Position numbers and translations under genes: made by a program. This document shows positions 28,465-38,906 of a stretch of DNA of 64,000 nt, one piece after another (position 1 is the stretch's first letter; each line of letters begins with the position of its first letter). This DNA comes from Ancylobacter oerskovii. GTDB taxonomy: Bacteria > Pseudomonadota > Alphaproteobacteria > Rhizobiales > Xanthobacteraceae. The stretch is taken from assembly GCF_018390555.1 (NCBI RefSeq), contig NZ_JAHBGB010000002.1, positions 124,001 to 188,000 of the forward strand, in the 5' to 3' direction. The notes under the pieces are model-generated. The model saw nothing but the letters and a program-made list of their open reading frames with translations, did no database searches and was not told the DNA's origin.

Positions 28465-29751
28465 TCAGACCGGCGCATAGGAAGCCGGGTCGAGCACGCC
28501 GGGCCGCCCCGGCAGGTCGAGCACGCTTGCGCGGGGCGTGCCCTCGGAAATCACCCTCCCCCGACGCACGACGAACAGCCGCGATGCCTTGAGACGGATC
28601 GCCTCGATCGGATCGGCGGCCTGGAGCACCACCAGATCGGCATGGCATCCCGGCGCGATGCCGTAGCCGTCGAGGCCCATGATGCGGGCGGGATTGGCCG
28701 TCACCGCCTCGAGACACCACGCCATTGCCTCGCGCGAGGTCATCTGCCCCACATGCAGCGCCATATGCGCGACCTCCAGCATGTCGCCGGAGCCCAGCGA
28801 ATACCAGGGATCCATCACGCAATCATGGCCGAAGGCGACATTGATGCCCGCCGCCCGCAGCTCCGGCACCCGCGTCATGCCGCGCCGCTTGGGATAGGTG
28901 TCGTGCCGCCCCTGCAACGTGATGTTGATGAGCGGATTGGCGATGGCGTGGACGCCGGCTTCGGCGATCAGCGGGATGAGCTTGGAGACATAGTAATTGT
29001 CCATGGAATGCATGGAGGTGAGATGCGAGCCGGCGACCCGGCCCTGCAAACCGAGCCGCTGCGTCTCATAGGCGAGCGCCTCGATATGACGGGACAGCGG
29101 ATCGTCGCTTTCATCGCAATGAATGTCGACGCGCAGCCCGCGTTCCGCAGCGATCTCGCACAGCGCCCTGAGCGAGGCGGCACCCTCCGCCATGGTGCGC
29201 TCGAAATGCGGGATCCCGCCGACGACGTCGATCCCCATGTCCAGGGCGCGCACGAGGTTACGGGCGGCGTTCGGCGAGCGGTAATAGCCGTCCTGCGGGA
29301 AGGCGACGAGTTGCAGGTCGATATAGTCCTTCACCCTTTCGCGCACGTCGAGCAGAGCCTCGACCGCCAGCAGCCGATCGTCGCAGACATCGACATGCGA
29401 ACGGATGGCCAGCAGGCCCTGGCTGACGGCGAGATCGCAATAGCGCAGCGCCCGCTCGATCACCGCCTCATGGGTCAGCAGCGGCTTCAGTTCGCCCCAT
29501 AGCGCGATACCTTCCAGCAGCGTACCGGATTCGTTCATGCGCGGCAGGCCGAGGGAAAGCGTGGCATCCATGTGGAAATGGACATCGACGAAGGGCGGCG
29601 ACACCAGCCGCCCGCCGGCATCGATCACCCGGCCCGCCTCGGCCTCGATGCCCGGCTCGACGGCGATGATGCGCCCGCCTTCGCAGGCGATGTCGAGACC
29701 GGAGCGGCCATCGGCCAGGCGGGCATTTCGAACCAGAAGATCGATACTCAT
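28465..29751 (-). CDS. Cytosine-deaminase-like amidohydrolase (CodA family)
   Basis: A 428-residue metal-dependent deaminase. It aligns with CodA over its length: VDVHFHMD (metal histidines), AFPQDG (substrate-contacting glutamine), HCDESDDPLSRH (catalytic glutamate), SHLTSMHS, NPLINITLQGRHDTYPKRRG and GHDCVMDPWY (metal aspartate). The residue after that aspartate is cysteine where E. coli CodA has a second aspartate (D314). It is the last gene of the BMP-type transporter operon and overlaps the permease by ATGA, so it probably acts on the imported base. Cytosine, isocytosine or an oxidised base are all possible. Confidence 0.88.
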   Translation of the reverse strand: MSIDLLVRNARLADGRSGLDIACEGGRIIAVEPGIEAEAGRVIDAGGRLVSPPFVDVHFHMDATLSLGLPRMNESGTLLEGIALWGELKPLLTHEAVIERALRYCDLAVSQGLLAIRSHVDVCDDRLLAVEALLDVRERVKDYIDLQLVAFPQDGYYRSPNAARNLVRALDMGIDVVGGIPHFERTMAEGAASLRALCEIAAERGLRVDIHCDESDDPLSRHIEALAYETQRLGLQGRVAGSHLTSMHSMDNYYVSKLIPLIAEAGVHAIANPLINITLQGRHDTYPKRRGMTRVPELRAAGINVAFGHDCVMDPWYSLGSGDMLEVAHMALHVGQMTSREAMAWCLEAVTANPARIMGLDGYGIAPGCHADLVVLQAADPIEAIRLKASRLFVVRRGRVISEGTPRASVLDLPGRPGVLDPASYAPV

Positions 29752-30692
29752 CGCTGTCCCTTGAAATAAGGCTTCATCAGAGCGCGCGGATAGTCGGCGC
29801 GGCGGGCCACCAGCACCAGCGCCGCAATGGAGAACAGATAGGGCAGCATCAGGAAGATCTGGCTCGGCACCGCCCCTCCGGTGATGGTCTGCAGACGCAG
29901 TTGATAGGCGTCCAGAGCGCCGAACAGCAGCGCGCCGAGCAGCGCCTTGCCGGGCCGCCAGGAGGCGAAGACGGTCAGCGCGATGCACACCCAGCCGCGC
30001 CCGTTGATCATGCCGAAGTAGAAGGCGTTGAAGGCCGAGAGCGTGAGAAAGGCGCCCCCGAGCGCCATCAGCGCCGAGCCGGCCATCACCGCGCCGATAC
30101 GCAACCCGACGACGGAGAGGCCCTGCGCCTCCACCGCCTCGGGATTGTCGCCTACCGCCCGCAAGGCGAGGCCGAGCGGCGTGCGCGCCAGCAGTACCGC
30201 CAGCAGGATCACGCAGGCGAAGGCCAGCACGGTGAACGCGGTCTGTTGCCCCAGGACCGGGCCGAGGAACGACACGTCGCGCAGCAACGGCACGTCGAGC
30301 GGCGGGAAGGGCTCGATGCGCGGTGGCGTCGCGACATTTGGAAACGCCACCCGGTAGCCGAAATAGGCAAGCGATGTCGCCAGCAGGGTCACGCCTATGC
30401 CGGTGACATGCTGGGACAGGCCGAGCGGCACGGTGAGCAGGCCGTGGATCAAGCCGAACAGGGCGCCGACCAGCGCGGCCACGACCACCCCGCCCCACAG
30501 CGGCAGGCCGAGATAGACCGCCAGCCAGCCCGACATGGCGCCGGCGACGAAGATCCCCTCGATGCCGAGGTTCAGCACCCCGGAACGCTCGCACAACAGC
30601 GCCCCCAGCACGCCGAAGATCAGCGGCGTGGCGATGCGGAGGGTGGCGGCCCAGAAATTGGCCTGGGTGAGAATATCGAGTGCGGCCCACAT
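29748..30692 (-). CDS. Nucleoside-type ABC permease (YufQ/NupC-like)
   Basis: A 314-residue inner-membrane permease of the branched-chain/ribose/nucleoside class, with about ten hydrophobic segments. The NLGIEGIFVAGA stretch near the N-terminus and LRAVGDNPEAVEAQGL loop are the family landmarks. It shares one base with the preceding permease (TGATG) and overlaps the deaminase gene by ATGA, so it is tightly coupled to both. Confidence 0.93.
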   Translation of the reverse strand: MWAALDILTQANFWAATLRIATPLIFGVLGALLCERSGVLNLGIEGIFVAGAMSGWLAVYLGLPLWGGVVVAALVGALFGLIHGLLTVPLGLSQHVTGIGVTLLATSLAYFGYRVAFPNVATPPRIEPFPPLDVPLLRDVSFLGPVLGQQTAFTVLAFACVILLAVLLARTPLGLALRAVGDNPEAVEAQGLSVVGLRIGAVMAGSALMALGGAFLTLSAFNAFYFGMINGRGWVCIALTVFASWRPGKALLGALLFGALDAYQLRLQTITGGAVPSQIFLMLPYLFSIAALVLVARRADYPRALMKPYFKGQR

Positions 30693-31755
30693 CAGGCAGT
30701 CTCCCGCCGCACGAGCACGATACGGAACCGGGCCAGCAAGCCCCCCACCAGCACGCTCAGCAGCGACAGCGCGACGACGAGGTCGGCGAGGTAGTTGGAG
30801 ACACCGATGGCACGGCTCATCGAATCCGCGCCGACGAACACGCCGGCAATGAAGATTGCGGCCGGGATCACGCCGAGCGGCGACAGGTTCGCCAGCGTGG
30901 CCACCACGATGCCGGCATAGCCGAAGCCGGGCGACAGATCGGCCGTGAGATACCCCTTCAAACCCGCGACCTCGCTGGCGCCCGCCAGACCGGCGAGGCC
31001 GCCGGACAGCAGGCCGACCAGCGCCATCGCCCGGCCCACCGGCAGGCCGGCATAGCGGGCGGCGCGGGCATTCTCGCCGACCGCGCGGATGCGGAAGCCC
31101 CAAACGGTGCGGGTGATCAGCACATGCAGGGCAATGGCACAGACGATCGCCAGCACCAGCCCCCCATGCAGGCGCAGGCCGGAGACCAGCTTGGGAAGCG
31201 CCGCCTCGTCCAGCACGGGGGCCGATTGCGGCCAGCCGAGCGCCATCTCGTCCTTCATCGGCCCCTCCAGCATCATCTGCACGAAGAGCAGCACCACGAA
31301 ATTGAGCAGCAGGGTGACCACCACCTCGTCGGCGCCGAAGCGCATCTTGAACAGCACCGGCACCAGCAGCAGCGCCGCGCCGGCGAGGGCCGCGCCGATA
31401 AGCACAATCGGCACAAGGAGATAGGGCGGAAGCTCCAACAGACCGGCCCCGAGCGCGACGGTGGCGAGCGCTCCGGCATAGAGTTGCCCCTCGGCACCGA
31501 TGTTCCACAGCTTCGCCCGGAAGGCGACGGCGGCGGCAAGGCCGGTGAAGATCAGCGGCGTGGCGCGCGTCAAGGTTTCCGCGAAGGCGAAGCCGCTGCC
31601 GGCGGCCCCCTGCGCCATGAGCAGGAAGGCCTGGAGCACCGGGGCTCCCGACAGCGCCAGCGGAATCGCGGTGAGCACCAGCGCGACCACCCCCGCCCCC
31701 ACGGAGACGGCCAGCGTGAGCCAGAGAGGCGTGCGTTCGCGCGGGACGAAGCGGA

Positions 31756-31759
<4 letters not shown>
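30692..31759 (-). CDS. Nucleoside-type ABC permease (YufP/NupB-like)
   Basis: A 355-residue permease, the longer partner of the pair. It contains LWNIGAEGQLYAGA and IRAVGENARAARYAGL, the latter being the cytoplasmic coupling loop. It overlaps the ATPase gene by ATGA at 31756-31759. Together with the smaller permease it forms the BMP-dependent channel that in relatives imports purine or pyrimidine nucleosides. Confidence 0.93.
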
Positions 31760-33339
<1,580 letters not shown>

Positions 33340-33766
33340 CGGGATATCTCTCAACCTTGCAGACGACGAGCGGCCGCGAAAGCGGGATCGGCTCTTCTCC
33401 TCCCGGGGCAGCGGGCCGGCACAGCGCCGGCTCCCGACCTTCCCTCCCTCTCCCCGTTGGGGAGAGGTGGCCCGCGAAGCGGGGTGGCGAGGAGGGACGT
33501 CGGGAAACCAGGAAGGCCCCTCACCCCACCCCTCTCCCACCGGAAGAGAGGGCATCGCGATCACCTCCGCTCGCTCCTCCTTGTGGGGAAAGCGGGGTTC
33601 CCGGCTGGTCGCCCCTCTTGCCCTTCTCCTCATCGGCAGCGGCCGGAGGGACGACACGGGTGCGGAGCGCCCGAAGACCCCTCGCTCACCCCTCTCCCCC
33701 ACGGGGAGAGCGAGCCGGGGGCCCCTCCGAGGGTTCCCTCCCTCAGAGGGGGGAGGCCGCGTCGCC
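33340..33766. repeat. Intergenic region with CCTCTCCCC-type hairpin repeats
   Basis: The 427 bases between the ATPase and the binding-protein gene hold no gene. They contain three related hairpins: CCTCTCCCC-GTT-GGGGAGAGG at 33447-33467, CCCTCTC...GAGAGGG at 33530-33552 and CTCTCCCC-CAC-GGGGAGAG at 33692-33710. Similar units recur around metF-metH at 43467-43489, 43878-43900 and 44018-44040. The spacing between binding protein and the rest of the transporter is where stabilising hairpins are often found. Confidence 0.7.
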
Positions 33767-34801
33767 TTACAGGGTCGACTTCGGCTCGGCGTCGTTGACG
33801 TTGACGCGGAACAGGCCGTCCTTGATCTCCTTCTCGCGCAGCAGCACAAGCTCGATCACCTCCGGCGGCACCACCTTGGGGTCGAGCGGGGCGAGGCTGG
33901 CGCCGCCATGCGCCATGTAGGAGAACGGGCCGTAATCCTCGGCCGTGAAGGTGCCGTCCACCACCGCCTTGATGGCGCGGTCGACGGTGGGCTCCATCTG
34001 CCACAGCGCCGAGGCGATCACCGTGCCGGGATATTGCGAGGAGGTGTCGATGACGTTGCCGATCGCCTTCACGCCGCGCTCCTTGGCGGCATCGGACACG
34101 CCGAAGCGCTCGGCGTAGAGAATGTCCGCGCCCTTGTCGATCTGGGCGAAGGCGGCTTCCTTGGCCTTGGGCGGATCGTACCAGGAGTTGATGAAGGTCA
34201 CGATGAACTTCACATTCGGGTTCACCGAGACCGCGCCCTCCATGAAGGCCTGCATCAGCCGGTTCACTTCGGGAATGGCATAGCCGCCGACCAGCCCGAT
34301 GATGTTGGACTTGGTCATCTTGCCGGCCACCATGCCGGTGAGGAAGGACGGCTCGTGGATGAAATTGTCGAACACCGAGAGGTTCGGCTTGGTGGGGCCG
34401 AAGGACGAGCCCATGAGGTAGGCGGTGTTCGGATAATCCGCCGCCACCTTGCGGGCCGGACGCTCCACCGCGAAGATCTCGCCGACCACCAGATCGGCGC
34501 CCTCCTGCGAATATTGCCGCATCACCCGCTCATAGTCGGTATTGGCGACGTTCTCGGAGAATTTGTAGGTGATGTCGCCGCGCGCCTCGGCGGCCTTCAG
34601 CGCCTTGTGGATGCGCGACACCCATTGCTGCTCAACCGGGACGGTGTAGATGGCCGCCACCTTGATCGGCTTCGCCTTGGCCGCGAAGGCCGCGCCGCCG
34701 AAACCGCCGAGCGCCAGCGCGCCGGCTCCCAGCGCCAGAAGCTGGCGACGATCGAGACGGCCTGACGAAAAAAGCGGCACGGTTTCCGTTGATTTGCGCA
34801 T
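33767..34801 (-). CDS. BMP-family nucleoside-binding lipoprotein-like protein
   Basis: A 344-residue binding protein of the basic membrane protein (Med/BMP) family. The N-terminus has LDRRQLLALGAGALALGGFGGAAFAA, a twin-arginine-like export signal without a lipobox cysteine, so the protein is probably soluble in the periplasm. The body shows KVAAIYTVPVEQQWVSRIHKAL, VVGEIFAVERPARKVAADYPN and GTFTAEDYGPFSYMAHGGASLAPLDPKVVP in the family order. The ATG at 34801 has GGGAGAG eight bases upstream. Known relatives bind purine nucleosides or related bases. Confidence 0.92.
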   Translation of the reverse strand: MRKSTETVPLFSSGRLDRRQLLALGAGALALGGFGGAAFAAKAKPIKVAAIYTVPVEQQWVSRIHKALKAAEARGDITYKFSENVANTDYERVMRQYSQEGADLVVGEIFAVERPARKVAADYPNTAYLMGSSFGPTKPNLSVFDNFIHEPSFLTGMVAGKMTKSNIIGLVGGYAIPEVNRLMQAFMEGAVSVNPNVKFIVTFINSWYDPPKAKEAAFAQIDKGADILYAERFGVSDAAKERGVKAIGNVIDTSSQYPGTVIASALWQMEPTVDRAIKAVVDGTFTAEDYGPFSYMAHGGASLAPLDPKVVPPEVIELVLLREKEIKDGLFRVNVNDAEPKSTL

Positions 34802-34873
34802 CGTGTTCACTCTCCCGAGCCTCAGGCCCATCGGCCATTTTTTCTGCCGGACAGCTTATGCGAGCAACGTGCC

Positions 34874-34899
34874 AATTTCGAACTGTTTGGTCCGAAATT
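34874..34899. promoter_or_regulatory. Inverted repeat upstream of the BMP transporter operon
   Basis: AATTTCGAAC-N6-GTCCGAAATT has 10-base arms with a single mismatch. It ends at the NUDIX stop codon and lies about 73 bases upstream of the binding-protein start, in an AT-richer patch. The symmetry and position suggest an operator for a dimeric regulator, not a terminator, since no T-run follows. Confidence 0.5.
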
Positions 34900-35645
34900 C
34901 ACCGTTTCCGCCGCTCCTCCTCCCAAGAGGCCAGAAGATAGCTGCGAATGAAAGGCGGCATCTGCTCGCTGACATCCTGCGGGCCGCGGGCGACGACCAC
35001 GTCCTCCAGTTCGGAGCGCTCCTCTGCCGCCACGAAGGCGCGGATGCGCGCGGCGAGCTCCTCCGCCGCGAGCGGGCTGCGCAACTCCCGCATCAGGGCG
35101 ATGCGCGGGCCGGCGAATACGCCTGTCCAGCCCGGCGCGATCTCGACATCGGCGGCATCGAGCCCGGTCTCCTCGCCGAGTTCGCGCAGCACGCTGCCCG
35201 CCAGGTCGACCGTGCCATCGGGACGCAGATCGCTGAGGTCCGGCGTGCCGGCGGCGAAATAGACCTTCCCGGCATTGGCGGTCCACGACGCCATGCGGCC
35301 GAGCAGGAACGCGCCGTCGGCCGCCCGCAGCGCCGCCATGGAGAAGGCGTTGCAGACGCTCTCGCCGGGCTCTCCCTCACCCGGGCAATCATGGCGCAGC
35401 CACCAGAGCAGCGAGGCGAAATCCGCCTCGCGGTAGCGGCCGGCCAGCACGCCATCCGTGACCGCGTGACGGGCCAGCACCAGGACGCGCCCGTTCCACA
35501 GAGCGGGATTCCTCGCCGATTGCGCGGCGAAGAAGGCGTCGACCTCGGCGCGGCGGCTCTCGGCATAGTCCCAGGCGCCGGGCTCAATGCGCATGTCGAG
35601 ATCCGCCAGCGCCATCACCCGCGGGATGGCGTCCCCGCCGCTCAC
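34899..35645 (-). CDS. NUDIX hydrolase with imperfect Nudix box
   Basis: A 248-residue protein. The Nudix helix is visible as GSVLRELGEETGL (about residues 153-165) with REx2EE intact, which supplies the main metal ligands. The glutamate usually found 8 residues before the arginine is not there; an aspartate lies one position later. Such proteins hydrolyse nucleoside diphosphates linked to another group. It lies between phzF and the nucleoside transporter, with a 36-base gap after phzF. The substrate is unknown. Confidence 0.82.
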   Translation of the reverse strand: MSGGDAIPRVMALADLDMRIEPGAWDYAESRRAEVDAFFAAQSARNPALWNGRVLVLARHAVTDGVLAGRYREADFASLLWWLRHDCPGEGEPGESVCNAFSMAALRAADGAFLLGRMASWTANAGKVYFAAGTPDLSDLRPDGTVDLAGSVLRELGEETGLDAADVEIAPGWTGVFAGPRIALMRELRSPLAAEELAARIRAFVAAEERSELEDVVVARGPQDVSEQMPPFIRSYLLASWEEERRKR

Positions 35646-35681
35646 GCGGCACCTGCCGGGACGCGCGCCCGGACGGCGCCC

Positions 35682-36578
35682 TCACACATGCAGGACGCCC
35701 TCGGCGACCACCACGGCACCGCCGCCGATGGTGACTCGCGACAGCTCGCCGCCGGCGACGTCGAGGCCGAGCCGCACCACGCTGGAGCGGCCCATCTCGA
35801 CGCCCTGGAGAATGTCATAGGCATGGAAGCCATCGGCGGGCTTGTCGCCGGCCATCAGCACCGCCGCCAGCGAGGCGGCGGCGGACCCGGTCGCCGGGTC
35901 CTCGTGGATGCCCATATTGGCACCGAACATGCGGGCGCGCAGGTCGCCCTCCCCTTCCTCGTCACGGCAGAACACATAGACCGAATCCGCCGTGCCGCCG
36001 AAGGCGCCGATCAGCCGCCCGGCGCTCGGGCTGATGCGCGCCAGCGCCGAGCGCGAGGCCAGCGGGATGCACACGAAGGGAACCCCCGCCGAGGCGATGA
36101 CCGGACGGTAATCGTCGAAGCCGATATCCGAGCGGTCGAGCCCCAGCGCCTGGGCGCAGGCCTCGACGCTGGGCGCCTCCTCCTCCAGGATCTCCGGCAG
36201 GCGGGGCACGGTGAAGGTGGCGCTGCCGGCACGCGGGCCGCGCAGGCTGACATGGCACGGCACCGGGCCGGCGCCTTCCTCCAGCACGAAATCCGCCGAG
36301 AGCTCGACCTCGTCGCGCAGCGCGAGCAGCACGGCGGTGCCGACCGTCGGGTGGCCGGCAAAAGGCAACTCGTGATTGGTGGTGAAGATGCGCAGCCGCG
36401 CGCGATGGTCCCCATCGGTCGGCGGCAACACGAACACCGTCTCCGACAGGTTGAACTCGCGGGCCAGCGCCTGCATCTGGTTGCCGTCGAGACCCTCGGC
36501 GTCGAGGACGACGGCGAGCGGGTTGCCCGAGAGGGCGCGGTCGGTGAAGACATCAAGCACGACGTAACGGCGGACCAT
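35682..36578 (-). CDS. PhzF-family isomerase/epimerase
   Basis: A 298-residue protein of the PhzF/diaminopimelate-epimerase fold. The catalytic glutamate appears in FNLSETVFV (about residue 47) and the second-half motif PATGSAAASLAAV is intact. The N-terminus RRYVVLDVFTDRALSGNPLAVV is typical. PhzF itself isomerises dihydrohydroxyanthranilate in phenazine synthesis, but no phenazine genes are present, so this is one of the many family members of unknown substrate. It starts 4 bases after pdxY, so it is co-transcribed with it. Confidence 0.92.
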   Translation of the reverse strand: MVRRYVVLDVFTDRALSGNPLAVVLDAEGLDGNQMQALAREFNLSETVFVLPPTDGDHRARLRIFTTNHELPFAGHPTVGTAVLLALRDEVELSADFVLEEGAGPVPCHVSLRGPRAGSATFTVPRLPEILEEEAPSVEACAQALGLDRSDIGFDDYRPVIASAGVPFVCIPLASRSALARISPSAGRLIGAFGGTADSVYVFCRDEEGEGDLRARMFGANMGIHEDPATGSAAASLAAVLMAGDKPADGFHAYDILQGVEMGRSSVVRLGLDVAGGELSRVTIGGGAVVVAEGVLHV

Positions 36579-36582
36579 GGCC

Positions 36583-37431
36583 TTACAGCTTCTCCGGGGT
36601 GAAAACGCGCGAAGGGGTCACGAACTCGTCCTGGGCGGCGACGGTGAGGATCTCCCGCGAGCCGGCCGCCGCCGTGCGGGCGAGCAGACCATAGGCCGAG
36701 GACGCCGCCTTGCCGAGCGCCTCCGCCGTCGAATGGCTTGCCTTCCAGTGCACGAAGAACAGCGCGGCGATGGCGTCGCCGGCGCCGTTGACGGCAATGC
36801 CGAGCCTGGGCGTGCGCACGCGGTAGCAGCCGTCCGGGCCCGAGGCGAGCATGTCGATGGAATCGGCGGGCGTGTCCTCGGTATGCAGGCTGGTGACGAG
36901 GATGACGCGCGGGCCGGTGGCGTGCACCGCCGCGCAGGCGAGCCGCGCCTCCTCGAGCGTCGTGGTGGAACGACCGGCGAGGAAATCGAGCTCGAACTGA
37001 TTCGGGGTGATGATGTCGGCGGCCGGCACCGCGCGGTCGCGCATGAACTCGGGAATCCCCGGCCGCACATAGACGCCGGTGTCGGTATCGCCCATCACCG
37101 GGTCGCAGCAATAATGCGCGGCGCTGTTGGCCGCCTTCACCCGGGCGACGGCATCGAGGATGGCGTCGCCGATCTGCGCCGACCCCATATAGCCGGACAG
37201 CACGCCGTCGCAGCGCGGCAGCGCGCCGAGATCGGCGATGCCGTCGACGAGATCCTGGATGTGAGAGGCGCCGAACACCTCGCCGCGCCAGGCGCCATAG
37301 CCGGTGTGGTTGGAGAACTGCACGGTCTGCAGGCCCCAGACCTCATGGCCGAGCCTTTGCATCGGGAACATGGCCGATGCGTTGCCCACATGCCCGTAGG
37401 CAACCCACGACTGTATGGAAAGGATATTCAT
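36583..37431 (-). CDS. pdxY: Pyridoxal kinase PdxY
   Basis: A 282-residue ribokinase-fold kinase that phosphorylates pyridoxal in the vitamin B6 salvage pathway. It starts MNILSIQSWVAYGHVGNASA, the usual B6-kinase beginning, and shows SGYMGSAQIG, ITPNQFELDFLAG and VNGAGDAIAALFF, whose aspartate is the catalytic base. The ATG at 37431 leads this operon and was chosen on homology; an in-frame ATG 63 bases upstream adds an unlikely tail. PhzF follows 4 bases on. Confidence 0.93.
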   Translation of the reverse strand: MNILSIQSWVAYGHVGNASAMFPMQRLGHEVWGLQTVQFSNHTGYGAWRGEVFGASHIQDLVDGIADLGALPRCDGVLSGYMGSAQIGDAILDAVARVKAANSAAHYCCDPVMGDTDTGVYVRPGIPEFMRDRAVPAADIITPNQFELDFLAGRSTTTLEEARLACAAVHATGPRVILVTSLHTEDTPADSIDMLASGPDGCYRVRTPRLGIAVNGAGDAIAALFFVHWKASHSTAEALGKAASSAYGLLARTAAAGSREILTVAAQDEFVTPSRVFTPEKL

Positions 37432-37631
37432 CTGCACGCGCCCCGGCCTTGCGAAGAACGATCCGCGCATACCGCCGGCGATGCAAGGGCACAAACGAAA
37501 TTAAATGTGCCGATCCATAATGTTGGCGTTCGGCGTGTCGCATGCGATACGCTTGCGGCTGCCAATGTGCGGCGCGGTGCGACCCGCCGCCCCCTCACCC
37601 GTCCCCCCGCAAAGAGACCGTGCAAGAATTC

Positions 37632-38900
37632 ATGACCGTGATGCTTTCCGCCTGCGCCCTCGCCGCCGCCGTCCGTTCCGGGGACCTCACCCCGGCCGAG
37701 GTCGCGGCACGCTGCGCGGCGGCGATCAACGCGCGGGAAAAGGAGATCCGCGCCTTCACCGCCCTGAATCTGGAGGCGATGCAGGCCGGCGCGCAGCGCG
37801 CCGGGCTCGCGGCGACGCCGCTCGCCGGCCTGCCGGTGGGCGTCAAGGACGTCTATGACACGGTGGATTTTCCCACCACCTACGGATCGCGGATCTACGC
37901 GCATCACCGACCGGCCGCCGATGCGGCGGTGGTGCGGATGATCGCCCGCGCCGGCGGTCTCGTGCCCGGCAAGACCACCACCACCGAATTCGCCTTCACC
38001 GCCCCGGCGACGACGCGCAACCCGCACCGCACTGGCCACACGCCGGGCGGCTCCTCCTCCGGCTCGGCGGCGGCGGTGGCGGCCGGCATGCTGCCGCTCG
38101 CCATCGGCTCGCAGACCGCCGGCTCGGTCATCCGCCCCGCCTCGTTCTGCGGCGTCACCGGCTTCAAGCCATCCTTCAAGCTGATCCCGATGCTGGGCAG
38201 CCGGACCTTCTCCTGGTCGCTCGACACGCTCGGCCTGTTCGCCGCCGGGGTGGAGGACGTCGCCTTCGGCGCCAGCGCCATCACCGGGCGCCCGCTGACC
38301 GTCGACCCGACCGCGCGGCTGCCGCGCCTCGCGGTGATCCGCACCCCGCGCGCCAGCTCCGCCAGCCCCGACGCCGACGCGGCGCTCACCACCGCGGCGC
38401 GCGCCGCCGAGAAGGGCCGCGCCACGGTGCGCGAGATCACGCTGCCGCCGGAGGTGGAGAGCGCCGACGACGCCCATGCCATCGTGCAGGGCTACGAGGC
38501 CGCGCTCGCGCTGGCCGACGAGTGGGACCGCCATCGCGGCCAGCTGTCGCCGCAGCTCGTCGCCTATCTGGAGCAGGCGACGACGGTGACGCCCGAGGCC
38601 TATGACGCGGCGCGGCGCGTGACGCGGCTGGCGCGCAACGCCTTCGCCGACCTCGTGGAGGGCTTCGACGCCGTGCTCACCTATTCGGCGCCGGGCGAGG
38701 CGCCGGAAGGGCTCGCCTCCACCGGCTCCTCGATCTTCAACCGGCTGTGGACGCTGCTCGGCGCGCCCTGCGTCAATGTCGCCGGGCTGACCGGCGCCAG
38801 CGGCCTGCCGATCGGCGTGCAGATCGTCGGCCGCTTCGGCCGCGACCGCGCCGCCCTCACCGCCGCCGCCTTCGTCGAGAAGGCGATCCGCGCGGCGTGA
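37632..38900 (+). CDS. Amidase-signature-family hydrolase
   Basis: A 422-residue amidase. The Ser-cisSer-Lys triad is present: lysine in LPVGVKDVYD (about 73), the cis-serine in TPGGSSSGSA (about 143-145) and the nucleophile serine in GSQTAGSVIRPA (about 168). It is shorter than GatA and lacks its typical C-terminal features, and no gatB or gatC is near, so a catabolic amidase is more likely. The ATG at 37632 is a best guess; 37641 is possible. It is divergent from pdxY with a 200-base gap. Confidence 0.9.
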   Translation: MTVMLSACALAAAVRSGDLTPAEVAARCAAAINAREKEIRAFTALNLEAMQAGAQRAGLAATPLAGLPVGVKDVYDTVDFPTTYGSRIYAHHRPAADAAVVRMIARAGGLVPGKTTTTEFAFTAPATTRNPHRTGHTPGGSSSGSAAAVAAGMLPLAIGSQTAGSVIRPASFCGVTGFKPSFKLIPMLGSRTFSWSLDTLGLFAAGVEDVAFGASAITGRPLTVDPTARLPRLAVIRTPRASSASPDADAALTTAARAAEKGRATVREITLPPEVESADDAHAIVQGYEAALALADEWDRHRGQLSPQLVAYLEQATTVTPEAYDAARRVTRLARNAFADLVEGFDAVLTYSAPGEAPEGLASTGSSIFNRLWTLLGAPCVNVAGLTGASGLPIGVQIVGRFGRDRAALTAAAFVEKAIRAA

Positions 38901-38906
38901 GCCGGC

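Noticed and set aside
33447-33710. CRISPR repeats or tRNA-like hairpins in the BMP intergenic region
   Set aside because: Spacing and sequence are irregular, and the units are simple inverted repeats without cloverleaf or regular spacers.
35682-36578. Phenazine biosynthesis gene
   Set aside because: The protein is PhzF-family, but none of the phzABCDEG genes is present; most family members have other roles.
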